The notes: generated by a model not told the origin, from the letters alone. A DNA stretch of 32,301 nucleotides from DAORHV01 sp964458645 (GCA_964458645.1 CAYWJU010000017.1:1-32301); one strand, 5' to 3'. Positions 7,510 through 15,172 are shown, counted from the first letter of the stretch. Translations and numbers: made by a program.

Positions 7510-8003
7510 GCCTTCCGCTCGTAGACGAAGAACGTGAACGGACACGCATGCTTATCGTCCGCTTCGTGGTGCTCGGCAGACACTTCTTTCCACTGCGACC
7601 AGTCGATAGTGGGCAACGACACATCTCCTTCGACCTGTGTATGAACACGCGTGAGGTAGATGCGGTCAATATGCGATTGCTCCAACGCTTTGCCGAAGAC
7701 TTCCTTGCCGCCGATCACGAAAACTTCCTTCGGCTTCGTTTCCAGTGCCATGGTGAGCGCCTGCGATAACGATGACGCAATCGTGCAGCCTTTGATTTCC
7801 AGGTGCTTGCTGGTCAGCACGATGTTCACGCGATTGGGCAGCGGCCGGCCGATGGATTCGTACGTTTTGCGCCCCATGATGACCGGGTGCCCCTGCGTGA
7901 CCTTCCGAAAATACTGCAAATCTTTCGGCAAGCTCCACGGAAGCGCGTTGTTCTTACCGATAACATCGTTCTCCGATGCGGCGACGATAAGCGAAACAAT
8001 CAT
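7506..8003 (-). CDS. folA: Dihydrofolate reductase
   Basis: NADPH-dependent reduction of dihydrofolate to tetrahydrofolate. The 165-residue product has the normal length. Features in order are SLIVAASENDVIGKNNALPW (substrate and Met20-loop region), DLQYFRKVT, the NADPH-binding GRKTYESIGRPLPNR, VIGGKEVFGKAL and IYLTRVH. It is the third gene of a thyA, small membrane protein, folA group on the minus strand, 40 bases after the PGPGW gene. ThyA oxidises methylene-tetrahydrofolate to dihydrofolate and FolA restores it, so co-expression makes sense. No Shine-Dalgarno sequence precedes the ATG. Confidence 0.97.
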   Translation of the reverse strand: MIVSLIVAASENDVIGKNNALPWSLPKDLQYFRKVTQGHPVIMGRKTYESIGRPLPNRVNIVLTSKHLEIKGCTIASSLSQALTMALETKPKEVFVIGGKEVFGKALEQSHIDRIYLTRVHTQVEGDVSLPTIDWSQWKEVSAEHHEADDKHACPFTFFVYERKA

Positions 8004-8043
8004 GGAACCAGCTTACCATCTGCAATGCCGAAAGGAGACGAAT

Positions 8044-8271
8044 CTACGATTTCTTCTTGTAGCCGACGGCGCGCTCCATTTTTCGCATGAAATTTTTCAC
8101 GAACGTCGGCAGTAAAAACCCAAGGCCGAGCAATTCGATACCATAAAAAACGAAGATCCAGCCGGGCAGAATGGGCAAGATGATTCCCGCGAAGCCAAGC
8201 AGGATGCATCCAACGCCAGCCAGTTCGCGGACAAACGGAATAGTCGATACGCGTTTGATTACTTTTTTCAT
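8044..8271 (-). CDS. Small PGPGW-type transmembrane protein
   Basis: A 75-residue protein with a basic N-terminus (MKKVIKR), a long hydrophobic region with a central LPILPGW turn, and a basic C-terminus (MRKMERAVGYKKKS). Two short helices joined by a Pro-x-x-Pro-Gly-Trp turn match the PGPGW family of putative membrane proteins, whose function is unknown. Its ATG lies two bases before the end of the thyA stop region (thyA ends at 8274), so it is almost certainly co-transcribed with thyA and folA. I infer no role in folate metabolism; the position may simply reflect operon packing. Confidence 0.75.
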   Translation of the reverse strand: MKKVIKRVSTIPFVRELAGVGCILLGFAGIILPILPGWIFVFYGIELLGLGFLLPTFVKNFMRKMERAVGYKKKS

Positions 8272-8273
8272 AC

Positions 8274-9113
8274 TTAGATGGCAATAGGAGCCTTGATGCC
8301 GGGATGCGGGTCGTACCCGGTGAAAACGAAGTCCTCGAATTGGTGCTCGAAAATGGACGGGCGCGGCGCCAGCGTGAATGTGGGCAACGGCCGGGTATCG
8401 CGCGACAACTGCAGCTTGGCCTGCTCCAGGTGATTCGAATACAGGTGCGCATCGCCAAGCGTATGCACGAAGTCACCCACCTTCAGACTGCAGGCTTGAG
8501 CGATCATGTGCGTCAGCATGGCGTACGACGCGATGTTGAACGGCACGCCCAGAAAAATGTCGGCACTGCGCTGATACAACTGGCAACTCAGTTCGCCATT
8601 GGCGACGTAGAACTGGAACAATGTGTGGCACGGCGGCAATGCGACCAAATCTGCCTCAGCCGGATTCCAGCCGGACACGATGTGACGGCGTCCGTTGGGA
8701 TTCTTTCGAATGCCGTCGACCAAGTTCTTGATTTGATCGATGCCGTTCTTTTCGTACGTGCCGTCGGCCTTGCGCGTGGCGCCGAAATTGCGCCACTGGT
8801 GGCCGTACACCGGACCCAAATCCCCTTCTTTGCGTCCGAATTTGGCGCACTGCTCGGCGGTGGCCCATTCATTCCAGATCGTGACACCGTTGTCTTGCAG
8901 GTACTTCACGTTGGTGTCACCGCTTAAGAACCACAGCAACTCGTAGATGATGGACTTGGTGTGGAGTTTCTTGGTGGTGAGTAGCGGAAAATTCTTCCGT
9001 AAATCGAAGCGCATCTGGTGACCGAAGACACTCTTGGTACCCGTGCCCGTACGGTCGCCTTTTTCCTGGCCGGTCTCCAAAACATGTTGGAGAAGATCGA
9101 GATACTGTCTCAT
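8274..9113 (-). CDS. thyA: Thymidylate synthase
   Basis: Makes dTMP from dUMP using methylene-tetrahydrofolate and releases dihydrofolate. The 279-residue product has the usual ThyA length. Visible are GDRTGTGTKSVFGHQMRFDL (dUMP phosphate-binding Arg), ELLWFLSGDTNVKYL, the catalytic Cys162 in ALPPCHTLFQF, the QRSADIFLGVPFNIASYA motif and HLYSNHLEQAK. The start MRQYLDLL at 9113 is preferred over an in-frame ATG ten codons upstream: homology begins there, and TACAAT lies exactly six bases upstream, so the longer form would lie outside the transcript. First gene of the thyA/PGPGW/folA group. Confidence 0.97.
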   Translation of the reverse strand: MRQYLDLLQHVLETGQEKGDRTGTGTKSVFGHQMRFDLRKNFPLLTTKKLHTKSIIYELLWFLSGDTNVKYLQDNGVTIWNEWATAEQCAKFGRKEGDLGPVYGHQWRNFGATRKADGTYEKNGIDQIKNLVDGIRKNPNGRRHIVSGWNPAEADLVALPPCHTLFQFYVANGELSCQLYQRSADIFLGVPFNIASYAMLTHMIAQACSLKVGDFVHTLGDAHLYSNHLEQAKLQLSRDTRPLPTFTLAPRPSIFEHQFEDFVFTGYDPHPGIKAPIAI

Positions 9114-9119
9114 GCCGGA

Positions 9120-9125
9120 ATTGTA
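9120..9125 (-). promoter_or_regulatory. -10 box of thyA, leaderless
   Basis: TACAAT on the minus strand, six bases before the chosen ATG. No strong -35. Confidence 0.6.
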
Positions 9126-9155
9126 CCCTATAAATTCATGCACACGAGCACGACA

Positions 9156-9182
9156 AGCGCCCCGACATCGTGTCAGGGCGCT
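9156..9182 (-). terminator. Hairpin after the small exported protein gene
   Basis: AGCGCCCCGACA and TGTCAGGGCGCT pair over 12 positions with one mismatch around a TCG loop. There is no T tract. It lies between the stop of the upstream minus-strand gene and the thyA promoter. Confidence 0.55.
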
Positions 9183-9188
9183 GGTCAG

Positions 9189-9500
9189 TTAATCGGGCTG
9201 AGGAAGATCAAGCAGGTGCTTCTTGTCACCTACGGGCGGCTGCACTTGGTGGCCCTTTCGTTCCGCAAGATTGTTTAGATACGCCTTGCTACCGATCTTG
9301 GATACGGCTCGCAAGATCTCGGCGTAAGAAAGCAGGCGAACATTTTTCGACTTTGCGGATGCCGCCTCGGCAATGCTTGCAAGGCGCTGCAGTGCGACTT
9401 CGCGGCTTAACTCGCGCGGATATTCTTCTGGCTGCGGCAGCAATAGCGCCAACAGAGCCAGCACCGAAAGAAGGAATAGGAGCGAACACTTGCCATTCAT
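9189..9500 (-). CDS. Hypothetical small exported or membrane-anchored protein
   Basis: A 103-residue product beginning MNGKC followed by about 17 hydrophobic residues (LLFLLSVLALLALLL), which act as a signal peptide or membrane anchor. The rest is soluble and probably helical: residues 25-65 are rich in Ala, Arg and Glu, and the tail is Pro-rich (QVQPPVGDKKHLLDLPQPD). I recognise no family. An alternative in-frame ATG at 9536 would add 12 residues (MSVDLSASGIKT) in front of the hydrophobic stretch. I prefer the ATG at 9500 because it gives a normal signal-peptide start, but the upstream one is closer to the promoter. Confidence 0.6.
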   Translation of the reverse strand: MNGKCSLLFLLSVLALLALLLPQPEEYPRELSREVALQRLASIAEAASAKSKNVRLLSYAEILRAVSKIGSKAYLNNLAERKGHQVQPPVGDKKHLLDLPQPD

Positions 9501-9536
9501 CGTCTTGATCCCTGAAGCCGAAAGATCAACCGACAT

Positions 9537-9556
9537 CCTGAATCACATGAATCAGG
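9537..9556. promoter_or_regulatory. Imperfect 20-bp palindrome next to an ATG
   Basis: CCTGAATCACATGAATCAGG is symmetric except for one base pair. It lies between the -10 box at 9573-9578 and the first ATG (9536) of the small exported protein gene, where it could be an operator or an mRNA hairpin. Confidence 0.4.
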
Positions 9557-9572
9557 AATAGCACTATAAAAC

Positions 9573-9578
9573 ATTATA
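9573..9578 (-). promoter_or_regulatory. -10 box for the small exported protein gene
   Basis: Perfect TATAAT on the minus strand in an AT-rich stretch. No well-spaced -35 is visible. Confidence 0.5.
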
Positions 9579-9602
9579 CAAATAAAATCAAGTTCTACCG
9601 CA

Positions 9603-11084
9603 CTACCAGTTCAAGCCGGCGACCTCTTCTTGCATCGTACGACCAGTGCCACCGCAGCGCTCCGGACGTGTGTGCTCGTCGCTCAATGCGGCATACACCG
9701 ACTTGTAATTGTTGCCTGCATTCCAGACCTGGAAACCGCACAATTCGGCGTCGTACACGGCATCGATCTGCTCACGCATGTCCTTCTTGGTAATCCCGTA
9801 TCCCTGAATCCACGGACGCAGTTTTTTGGCATGCTCCGGACCGAGCAAGTCGGCATACCCGGTGAGTGTGCGCTTCACCAGCCAGTACATGCGACTGCGC
9901 GGATGCTTGCCGGGAATGTAGTACTCGGGCGACGTGAAGGTAGCCGGATACGCCATGGGCGAAATGACATCGACCAACGGCGCAAAGCGCACCACGTCCT
10001 GACCCAACGTTTCCACGTTGCGCTTATAGTCCCAGCCCAAAATGGCATAGGTGCTAATGCCGAGTTTGGTCTGCGGACCGCAGCGATCGATGGCTTCGCG
10101 TGCAGCTTGAATGAACATCTCCACGCGATCGGCCTTCTGTTCGCCGGAATAGACGCTCAATGCGCCGAAATCCGCGGTGGAGAAGCGAATGTAATCCAAG
10201 TTGATTTCGTCGATGCCGGCCTGTGCAAGTTCGCAAATCACCTGCGTGTTGTATTCGATGGCGAGCGCATTGCTGGGGTCGACCCAATACGCGCTCAGTA
10301 CGCGCTTGCCGTCCGGACCCTTTACGCGGGTTTCCGGTCGTGCAGTCGTAATGCCGTCGTCTTTAATGGCAACCAATCGTCCAATGGTATACAGCCCACG
10401 CTCATGTGCTGCGGCGAGCGTGGCAGGCAAATCGTAGATCGGTTTCACCAGGTCCATATCCACGGCGGCAGGAGCGGCACTGTGAAAATAGACGCGCGAC
10501 CCTTTTACGTCGAACACGATCGCCGACCCGCTGGCGGCCACGACGGCATCCAGGGTTTCTTTGAAGAAGGCGTCACGTCCAATGCTGTTGGAGGTGAGGT
10601 ACACGCCTACCTTATTGTCCGAGCGAATATCGGGAAGCGCTGCGGCGGATGACTCGCTGCTGGCCGACGGCTCTAGAATGGGTGGGTCGGTAAAAGGCTG
10701 CGGGACATCGTTGCTATCTGGAGCGACGTCTTCTGGTGCCGCGGCATGCGGAGCGGCTTCCGGCTTGGCCGGTGCCAGCCAAGATGGCCGGGATTCATCG
10801 GTAAGAACGCTGAACGCAAAACTCCGAACCATGCCGGAATCCGGGTCACCCATCGGAGATCCGGAAGGAACATGTGCTACGCCGACGACACTCTGAGCCA
10901 TGACCATAGACATTCCCACTCCTACAAACATGCCGAACGTCACCACCGGTGACCAAGCGAGCATTCTTGCAGGCAGGGGGCTCAAACTCCATGCCGAGGT
11001 GACTTTCGTACACGAAAGCGCATGCTCACGCACTGCGGCGCACTGTGCATCTACGATGGCGTCGACAGACGCGTCACTCGACAT
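9603..11084 (-). CDS. DUF4015 glycoside hydrolase-like protein, membrane-anchored
   Basis: A 493-residue protein with three parts. The N-terminal 40 residues are cytoplasmic (MSSDASVDAIVDAQ) and are followed by a membrane anchor (ARMLAWSPVVTFGMFVGVG); a Pro/Ala/Ser-rich linker runs to about residue 155; the remainder is a TIM-barrel-like DUF4015 domain. Family landmarks are KVGVYLTSNSIGRDAFF, AIVFDVKGSR, GLYTIGRLVAIKD, YWVDPSNALAIEYN, GIDEINLDYIRFST and DVISPMAYPA. The family is predicted to be a glycosidase, so a role in cell-surface glycan turnover is inferred. The open frame starts at 11129, but that ATG lies inside the promoter, so the ATG at 11084, preceded by a pyrimidine-rich leader, is the likely start. 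Confidence 0.85.
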   Translation of the reverse strand: MSSDASVDAIVDAQCAAVREHALSCTKVTSAWSLSPLPARMLAWSPVVTFGMFVGVGMSMVMAQSVVGVAHVPSGSPMGDPDSGMVRSFAFSVLTDESRPSWLAPAKPEAAPHAAAPEDVAPDSNDVPQPFTDPPILEPSASSESSAAALPDIRSDNKVGVYLTSNSIGRDAFFKETLDAVVAASGSAIVFDVKGSRVYFHSAAPAAVDMDLVKPIYDLPATLAAAHERGLYTIGRLVAIKDDGITTARPETRVKGPDGKRVLSAYWVDPSNALAIEYNTQVICELAQAGIDEINLDYIRFSTADFGALSVYSGEQKADRVEMFIQAAREAIDRCGPQTKLGISTYAILGWDYKRNVETLGQDVVRFAPLVDVISPMAYPATFTSPEYYIPGKHPRSRMYWLVKRTLTGYADLLGPEHAKKLRPWIQGYGITKKDMREQIDAVYDAELCGFQVWNAGNNYKSVYAALSDEHTRPERCGGTGRTMQEEVAGLNW

Positions 11085-11119
11085 GTTGAAGAAGGGATTG
11101 AATATGTGTTTCGAATAGT

Positions 11120-11148
11120 ATTGTAACATTTTATTAAAAAAGAGTCAA
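11120..11148 (-). promoter_or_regulatory. Promoter of the DUF4015 gene
   Basis: Minus strand: TTGACT (11143-11148), a 17-bp spacer, and TACAAT (11120-11125) with an extended -10 TG one base upstream. The spacer contains the first ATG of the open frame, which rules that ATG out as a start. Confidence 0.8.
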
Positions 11149-11150
11149 AA

Positions 11151-11960
11151 TCAGGCAAAGAACTTTCGCTTGAAATGCGGCGACTTCGGAATTTTTTCCC
11201 CCGAAAGAATGCCGGCATAGCGCCAAGCCATCTCGAAAATCTGACGCTGCGTCTGCGCCACCTCCTTGCTCTCGATGATGACGCCGAACAGGTCGTCTGT
11301 GGAGCGCGCGTCGACCGGGAATGAGCAAATTGCAACCTTGTGGTCGTAAATGTTGATTTCATTGCGCGATGCAAACATGTCCGACGTGACCAAGCGGATC
11401 TCGCGCAGGCGATCTTTATCCTCGCCATGCACGCGGCGGCCCGTCTCGTCGTCGGGCGCAATTCCGCGCAACATAATGCCCTTTTTCACACGCTGAGCGA
11501 CATATTCTTCATCGTAGTTGGCCCAAAATTGGCGCAACACGGCAGAATCGGCGAAGTTGAGCAGTTCGGTCTTGGCGCTGAGAGTGTCTTCGTACACGCG
11601 CTTCACGCCTTCCCAGCCCTCGAAAAACCGTACACGCGGCTTGCGGTGCTTGGCACCCTGCAGCGAGCGTAATTCAGGCAACGCGCGATCCAGGGCCTCT
11701 GCGCTCTTGCGAGCTTCCAGCGACAAGTACTCCGGTGCGACCGGCGAATACCATTTGGCACGAACTTTCTTCACGGTCGTCAGTAAGCCGCGCTGCACCA
11801 TGGCTTCCAAGGTGTTATAGGCGGTAATACGATTCATGTTCGCTTTCTTGGCGTAGTCCGACGCAGGCGCTGCGCCAAGCTGTAACCCCGCAAGGTAAAG
11901 TTGCGACTCTTTGTCGTCCAAGCCGACGGCTTCCAAGACATGAAGGAGATCTTTCGCCAT
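11151..11960 (-). CDS. TrmB-family transcriptional regulator
   Basis: A 269-residue regulator. Residues 1-75 form a winged helix-turn-helix: LEAVGLDDKESQLYLAGLQLG, then DYAKKANMNRITAYNTLEAM as recognition region, then GLLTTVKKVRAKWYSPV as wing. A helical linker (about 80-105) leads to a C-terminal effector domain starting VRFFEGWEGVKRVYED, as in the PLD-like sensor domain of TrmB proteins. The start MAKDLLHVLEAV at 11960 is chosen because a TACACT box lies nine bases upstream and in-frame ATGs further up precede or abut that box. It is divergent from glnA, and GTTC/GAAC inverted repeats fill the region between them, so control of glnA-amt and of itself is likely but inferred. The effector is unknown. 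Confidence 0.88.
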   Translation of the reverse strand: MAKDLLHVLEAVGLDDKESQLYLAGLQLGAAPASDYAKKANMNRITAYNTLEAMVQRGLLTTVKKVRAKWYSPVAPEYLSLEARKSAEALDRALPELRSLQGAKHRKPRVRFFEGWEGVKRVYEDTLSAKTELLNFADSAVLRQFWANYDEEYVAQRVKKGIMLRGIAPDDETGRRVHGEDKDRLREIRLVTSDMFASRNEINIYDHKVAICSFPVDARSTDDLFGVIIESKEVAQTQRQIFEMAWRYAGILSGEKIPKSPHFKRKFFA

Positions 11961-11969
11961 GACGCGCAT

Positions 11970-11975
11970 AGTGTA
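11970..11975 (-). promoter_or_regulatory. -10 box of the TrmB-type gene, near-leaderless
   Basis: TACACT on the minus strand, nine bases before the chosen ATG. Confidence 0.5.
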
Positions 11976-11982
11976 GCAAGGC

Positions 11983-12017
11983 GTTCTCTTTCTGAACAAC
12001 TCCGAACATGACGTTCG
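11983..12017. promoter_or_regulatory. Two GTTC/GAAC inverted repeats upstream of the TrmB-type gene
   Basis: GTTC-7-GAAC at 11983-11997, overlapping the spacer and -35 region of the regulator promoter, and CGAAC-5-GTTCG at 12003-12017. They share half-sites with the repeat at 12085-12101 and could be operators for the adjacent regulator. Confidence 0.45.
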
Positions 12018-12083
12018 CAAAATACAAAAACTGTCGGTTCACCGGATACAGTTTGTAAGCCGAAAATAGAAGATGATGTTGTG

Positions 12084-12111
12084 TTGTTCAAAATATGAAC
12101 AGAAATAATTT
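12084..12111 (+). promoter_or_regulatory. Candidate glnA promoter with an embedded inverted repeat
   Basis: The perfect inverted repeat TGTTCA-5-TGAACA (12085-12101) overlaps a possible promoter: TTGTTC at 12084-12089, a 16-bp spacer and TAATTT at 12106-12111. Binding there would block glnA transcription. The leader of about 70 nt ends in a pyrimidine tract (TTTCTTTTCCCTCCCC). Confidence 0.45.
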
Positions 12112-12189
12112 TGTGCTCAAACTCCGCGTTGAGACACGGGAGTGATCCTCTGTAGAAAGGGTGCATCTTGTTTCTTTTCCCTCCCCACC

Positions 12190-13602
12190 ATGACCGATAA
12201 AGATGTCATCGCACTGGCCAAGAAACACAAGTGTACGGTGCTCGACCTGACGTTCGTGGACGTGCCTGGCACGCTCCACCACACAAGTAAGCCCATTCAC
12301 GAACTGGAAGACGTACTGGAAGGCGGCGCAGGATTCGACGGCTCCAGCATCCGCGGATTCCAAGCGATTCATGAATCCGACATGTTGCTGATCCCCGATT
12401 GCGATACAGCGTACATCGACCCGTTCACGCAGGAGCCCACGCTCTCCATTCTGTGCGACGTGCGCGAACCGCATCGCAAAGAGTTGTACGAGCGCAGCCC
12501 GCGCACCATCGCCAAGAAAGCGATGGAATTCCTGAAGAAGAGCGGAGTTGCTGACACGGCATTCTTCGGTCCGGAGGCGGAATTCTTTATTTTCGACCAT
12601 GTGAGTTACGACGTGGGCACCGGTCATTCCCACTACCATGTGGACAGCGAGGAGGCCACGTGGAACAGCGGCGAAGGCCCTGAAGAATGCACGAACTTGG
12701 GGTACACCATCCGCCACAAGGAAGGCTACTTCCCGGCCGCTCCGCACGACAAGCACCAAGACGTGCGCGCCGCGATGGTCATGGAAATGGAGAAGGCTGG
12801 AATTGAGGTGGAAACGTTCCACCACGAAGTCGCCACCGGCGGCCAGGCCGAAATCGACATGAAGTTCGACCGCCTGCTGCCCATGGCCGACAAGCTGATG
12901 AAGTACAAGTACATCTGCCGGAACGTCGCCGCCCGCTACGGCAAGTCTGTGACATTCATGCCCAAGCCCATTTATGGCGATAACGGTTCCGGAATGCACA
13001 CCCACCAGTCGCTCTGGAAAGCCGGCAAGCCGCTGTTTGCAGGCAGTGAATACGCGGGCTTAAGCAAAATGGCCATGTACTACATGGGAGGACTGCTAAA
13101 GCACGCCCAGGCGCTGTGCGCACTGTGCAACCCGACCACCAACAGCTACAAGCGTTTGGTGCCGGGCTTCGAGGCTCCGGTGAACTTCATCTACTCGGCA
13201 CGCAACCGCTCGGCTGCAATCCGTATTCCCATGTACTCCGACAACCCGAAGGCCAAGCGCCTGGAACTCCGTTCGCCGGACCCGGCCGCCAACCCGTACA
13301 TCATCTTCGCAGCCATGCTGCTCGCCGGTTTGGATGGTGTGAAGAACAAGATCGATCCGGGCGCTCCGACCGACGAGAACCTGTACGACATGGCCCCGGA
13401 GAAACTGGCCAAAATCCCGCACGCACCGCACGACTTGTCGGGCGCGCTCGACGCCCTGGAAAAGGACAACAAGTTCCTCACCGACGGCGGCGTGTTCAAC
13501 AAGCGTTTCCTGGATGACTTCATCGCCGTGAAACGCGCCGAGGTCGCCGACGAGCGCAAGCGGCCGACCGCAGGTGAATTCTTCAAGTACTACGACGTCT
13601 AA
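12190..13602 (+). CDS. glnA: Glutamine synthetase type I
   Basis: ATP-dependent synthesis of glutamine from glutamate and ammonia. The 470-residue product has full GSI length. Visible features are GGAGFDGSSIRGF (Asp-latch loop), FFGPEAEFFIFD (metal-binding Glu), YFPAAPHDKHQDVR, HHEVATGGQAEID, GDNGSGMHTHQSLW (ATP and metal), NPTTNSYKRLVPGFEAP, RNRSAAIRIP, ELRSPDPAANPY, and Tyr399 in NLYD at the place of the adenylylated Tyr of GSI-beta enzymes. No adenylyltransferase gene is in the window. The start MTDKDVIAL at 12190 follows a C-rich tract; the upstream in-frame ATG adds unrelated residues. It precedes amt with a terminator hairpin between, and is divergent from the TrmB-type regulator. Confidence 0.98.
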   Translation: MTDKDVIALAKKHKCTVLDLTFVDVPGTLHHTSKPIHELEDVLEGGAGFDGSSIRGFQAIHESDMLLIPDCDTAYIDPFTQEPTLSILCDVREPHRKELYERSPRTIAKKAMEFLKKSGVADTAFFGPEAEFFIFDHVSYDVGTGHSHYHVDSEEATWNSGEGPEECTNLGYTIRHKEGYFPAAPHDKHQDVRAAMVMEMEKAGIEVETFHHEVATGGQAEIDMKFDRLLPMADKLMKYKYICRNVAARYGKSVTFMPKPIYGDNGSGMHTHQSLWKAGKPLFAGSEYAGLSKMAMYYMGGLLKHAQALCALCNPTTNSYKRLVPGFEAPVNFIYSARNRSAAIRIPMYSDNPKAKRLELRSPDPAANPYIIFAAMLLAGLDGVKNKIDPGAPTDENLYDMAPEKLAKIPHAPHDLSGALDALEKDNKFLTDGGVFNKRFLDDFIAVKRAEVADERKRPTAGEFFKYYDV

Positions 13603-13613
13603 GCCAAACTTCC

Positions 13614-13651
13614 CGCAGCAGCGACGTTACGTCGCTGCTGCGTTTTTGTTT
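13614..13651 (+). terminator. Strong hairpin between glnA and amt
   Basis: A perfect 13-bp stem (CGCAGCAGCGACG, loop TTA, CGTCGCTGCTGCG) followed by TTTTTGTTT. It ends only about 12 bases before the amt ATG, leaving little room for a separate promoter, so amt probably depends on read-through. Confidence 0.85.
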
Positions 13652-13663
13652 CCCCCCTTCCCC

Positions 13664-14869
13664 ATGATCGATACCGGCAATACCGCATTCGTTCTGCTCT
13701 CGGCGGCGCTCGTCGCCATCATGACGCCTGGGCTCGCCTTCTTCTACGGCGGTCTTGTGAAGCGCAAGAACGTGCTGACCATCATGATGCAAAGCTTCAT
13801 CTCCATGGGTGTCGTCACCGTGCTCTGGGCATTGATCATGTTCACACTGGTATTCGGCCCCGACGTGAACGGCTTTATCGGCGGCATGGACTTCGCAATG
13901 CTCACCGGCGTGGGCATGGAACCCCACACCGTCTACGGCACGAGCATCCCGTTCCTGGCGTTCTTCGTCTTCCAGATGATGTTCGCCATCATCACTCCGG
14001 CACTTATCACCGGCGCATTCACGGAACGCATGAACTTCAAGAGTTACCTATTCTTCCTCGTCCTGTGGAGCCTGCTCGTCTACGCCCCGCTCGCCCACTG
14101 GGTATGGGGAGGCGGCTTCATCGCACAGCTGGGCGCCATCGACTTCGCTGGCGGCACAGTGGTGCACATCAGCGCTGGCATGGGCGCACTGGCATCGGTC
14201 TTCGCACTCGGCAAACGCAGAAATACGTCGCACCTGCCGCATAACATCACGCACGTAGCGCTGGGCGTGGGCTTGCTGTGGTTCGGTTGGTACGGTTTCA
14301 ACGCGGGTAGCGCGCTCGCCGCAAACGGCCAAGCCGCACTCGCATTCGCCAACACGGACATCGCTGCATCGGTGGCGATGGTCACCTGGCTCCTCCTCTC
14401 TTGGTTGGTGGACAAACGTCCTAGCATGGTCGGAGCGCTGACAGGCGCGGTTGCCGGCTTGGTCGCCATTACCCCTGCAGCCGGTTATGTGGACCCCAAG
14501 GCATCGCTGATCATCGGCGTCGCTGCGGCCGTCTGTTGTTTCGCCGCGGTGAAGTTCCGCATGAAGATGGATTGGGACGACGCACTGGATGTGTGGGGTT
14601 GCCACGGTGTCGGCGGCATCGTCGGCTCCATTCTCACCGGCGTATTTGCAGTAAAAGCTGTCGGCGGCTTCTCCGGCTTGCTGGAGGGCAATTCAGCTCT
14701 GTTCATGGCCAACATCTACGGCACGCTCATCGCCATGATCTACGGCTTCGTCATGACGTACCTCATCATCATGGTGCTGAAAGGATTCATGAAAATCAGC
14801 ATCGACTCCAAAGAAGAACAAGACGGCCTGGACCGCGCCTTGCACGGCGAGGAGGCCTACGACTTCTAA
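13664..14869 (+). CDS. amt: Ammonium transporter
   Basis: A 401-residue Amt/Mep channel with about 11 membrane helices. Family features are NTAFVLLSAALVAIMTPGLAFFYGG at the N-terminus, PLAHWVWGGGF, the first pore histidine in GGTVVHISAG, LLWFGWYGFNAGS, DDALDVWGCHGVGGIVGS with the second pore histidine, and a short cytoplasmic tail (SKEEQDGLDRALHGEEAYDF) of the kind that contacts PII proteins. No PII (glnK) gene is adjacent, unlike in most bacteria. The start MIDTGNT at 13664 sits after a C-rich tract; the longer open frame crosses the glnA terminator and is rejected. It imports ammonium for the glutamine synthetase encoded just upstream. Confidence 0.97.
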   Translation: MIDTGNTAFVLLSAALVAIMTPGLAFFYGGLVKRKNVLTIMMQSFISMGVVTVLWALIMFTLVFGPDVNGFIGGMDFAMLTGVGMEPHTVYGTSIPFLAFFVFQMMFAIITPALITGAFTERMNFKSYLFFLVLWSLLVYAPLAHWVWGGGFIAQLGAIDFAGGTVVHISAGMGALASVFALGKRRNTSHLPHNITHVALGVGLLWFGWYGFNAGSALAANGQAALAFANTDIAASVAMVTWLLLSWLVDKRPSMVGALTGAVAGLVAITPAAGYVDPKASLIIGVAAAVCCFAAVKFRMKMDWDDALDVWGCHGVGGIVGSILTGVFAVKAVGGFSGLLEGNSALFMANIYGTLIAMIYGFVMTYLIIMVLKGFMKISIDSKEEQDGLDRALHGEEAYDF

Positions 14870-14892
14870 TCGCTCTTCATTTACATGTGCAG

Positions 14893-14935
14893 ACGGCCCG
14901 GCTTCGTCCGAAAGGACTACGCCGAGGCCGTTTTT
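14893..14935 (+). terminator. Intrinsic terminator after amt
   Basis: ACGGCC pairs with GGCCGT around an inner CGGC/GCCG and GTCC-GAAA-GGAC stem, followed by TTTTT. Confidence 0.85.
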
Positions 14936-14954
14936 AGGAAAGTGAAAACGGACG

Positions 14955-14960
14955 TACAAT
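14955..14960 (+). promoter_or_regulatory. -10 box of the small Cys-rich gene
   Basis: TACAAT, seven bases before the ATG at 14968. An in-frame ATG at 14959 overlaps the box and cannot be in the mRNA. Confidence 0.55.
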
Positions 14961-14967
14961 GACGACC

Positions 14968-15138
14968 ATGATGCAGCCAACCGCCACGGAAGTACGAACG
15001 GACACCCGTTGCGCCGTTACAGGGGAATGCTGTCCGCTCTGTGCATCGGACAAATACATTGATAAAAAACTGAAACGCTTCTGCGCGCGTTGCGGAACAT
15101 TATGCGAGACATGCTGCGACGGCGGCAGTCCGGCATAA
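14968..15138 (+). CDS. Small cysteine-rich protein, probable zinc-binding
   Basis: A 56-residue product with eight cysteines, six of them in two clusters: CCPLC at 21-25 and CARCGTLCETCC at 39-50 (pattern CxxCxxxCxxC). The middle is basic (DKYIDKKLKRF). The Cys spacing is that of a zinc ribbon or treble-clef fold; I recognise no named family. It is supported as a real gene by the -10 box in leaderless position, the close fit between two terminator-like regions, and the ordered Cys pattern. The gene ends before a weak hairpin (ACCCG-10-CGGGT, 15138-15157) and converges on the DipZ-type gene. Function unknown; small zinc ribbons often bind nucleic acid or partner proteins. Confidence 0.65.
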   Translation: MMQPTATEVRTDTRCAVTGECCPLCASDKYIDKKLKRFCARCGTLCETCCDGGSPA

Positions 15139-15172
15139 CCCGCAGGCAAAGTCGGGTGAACGGACGACCGAC

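Noticed and set aside
11085..11129. Upstream ATG (11129) as start of the DUF4015 gene
   Set aside because: It lies inside the TTGACT-17-TACAAT promoter, between the -35 and -10 boxes, so it cannot be in the transcript.
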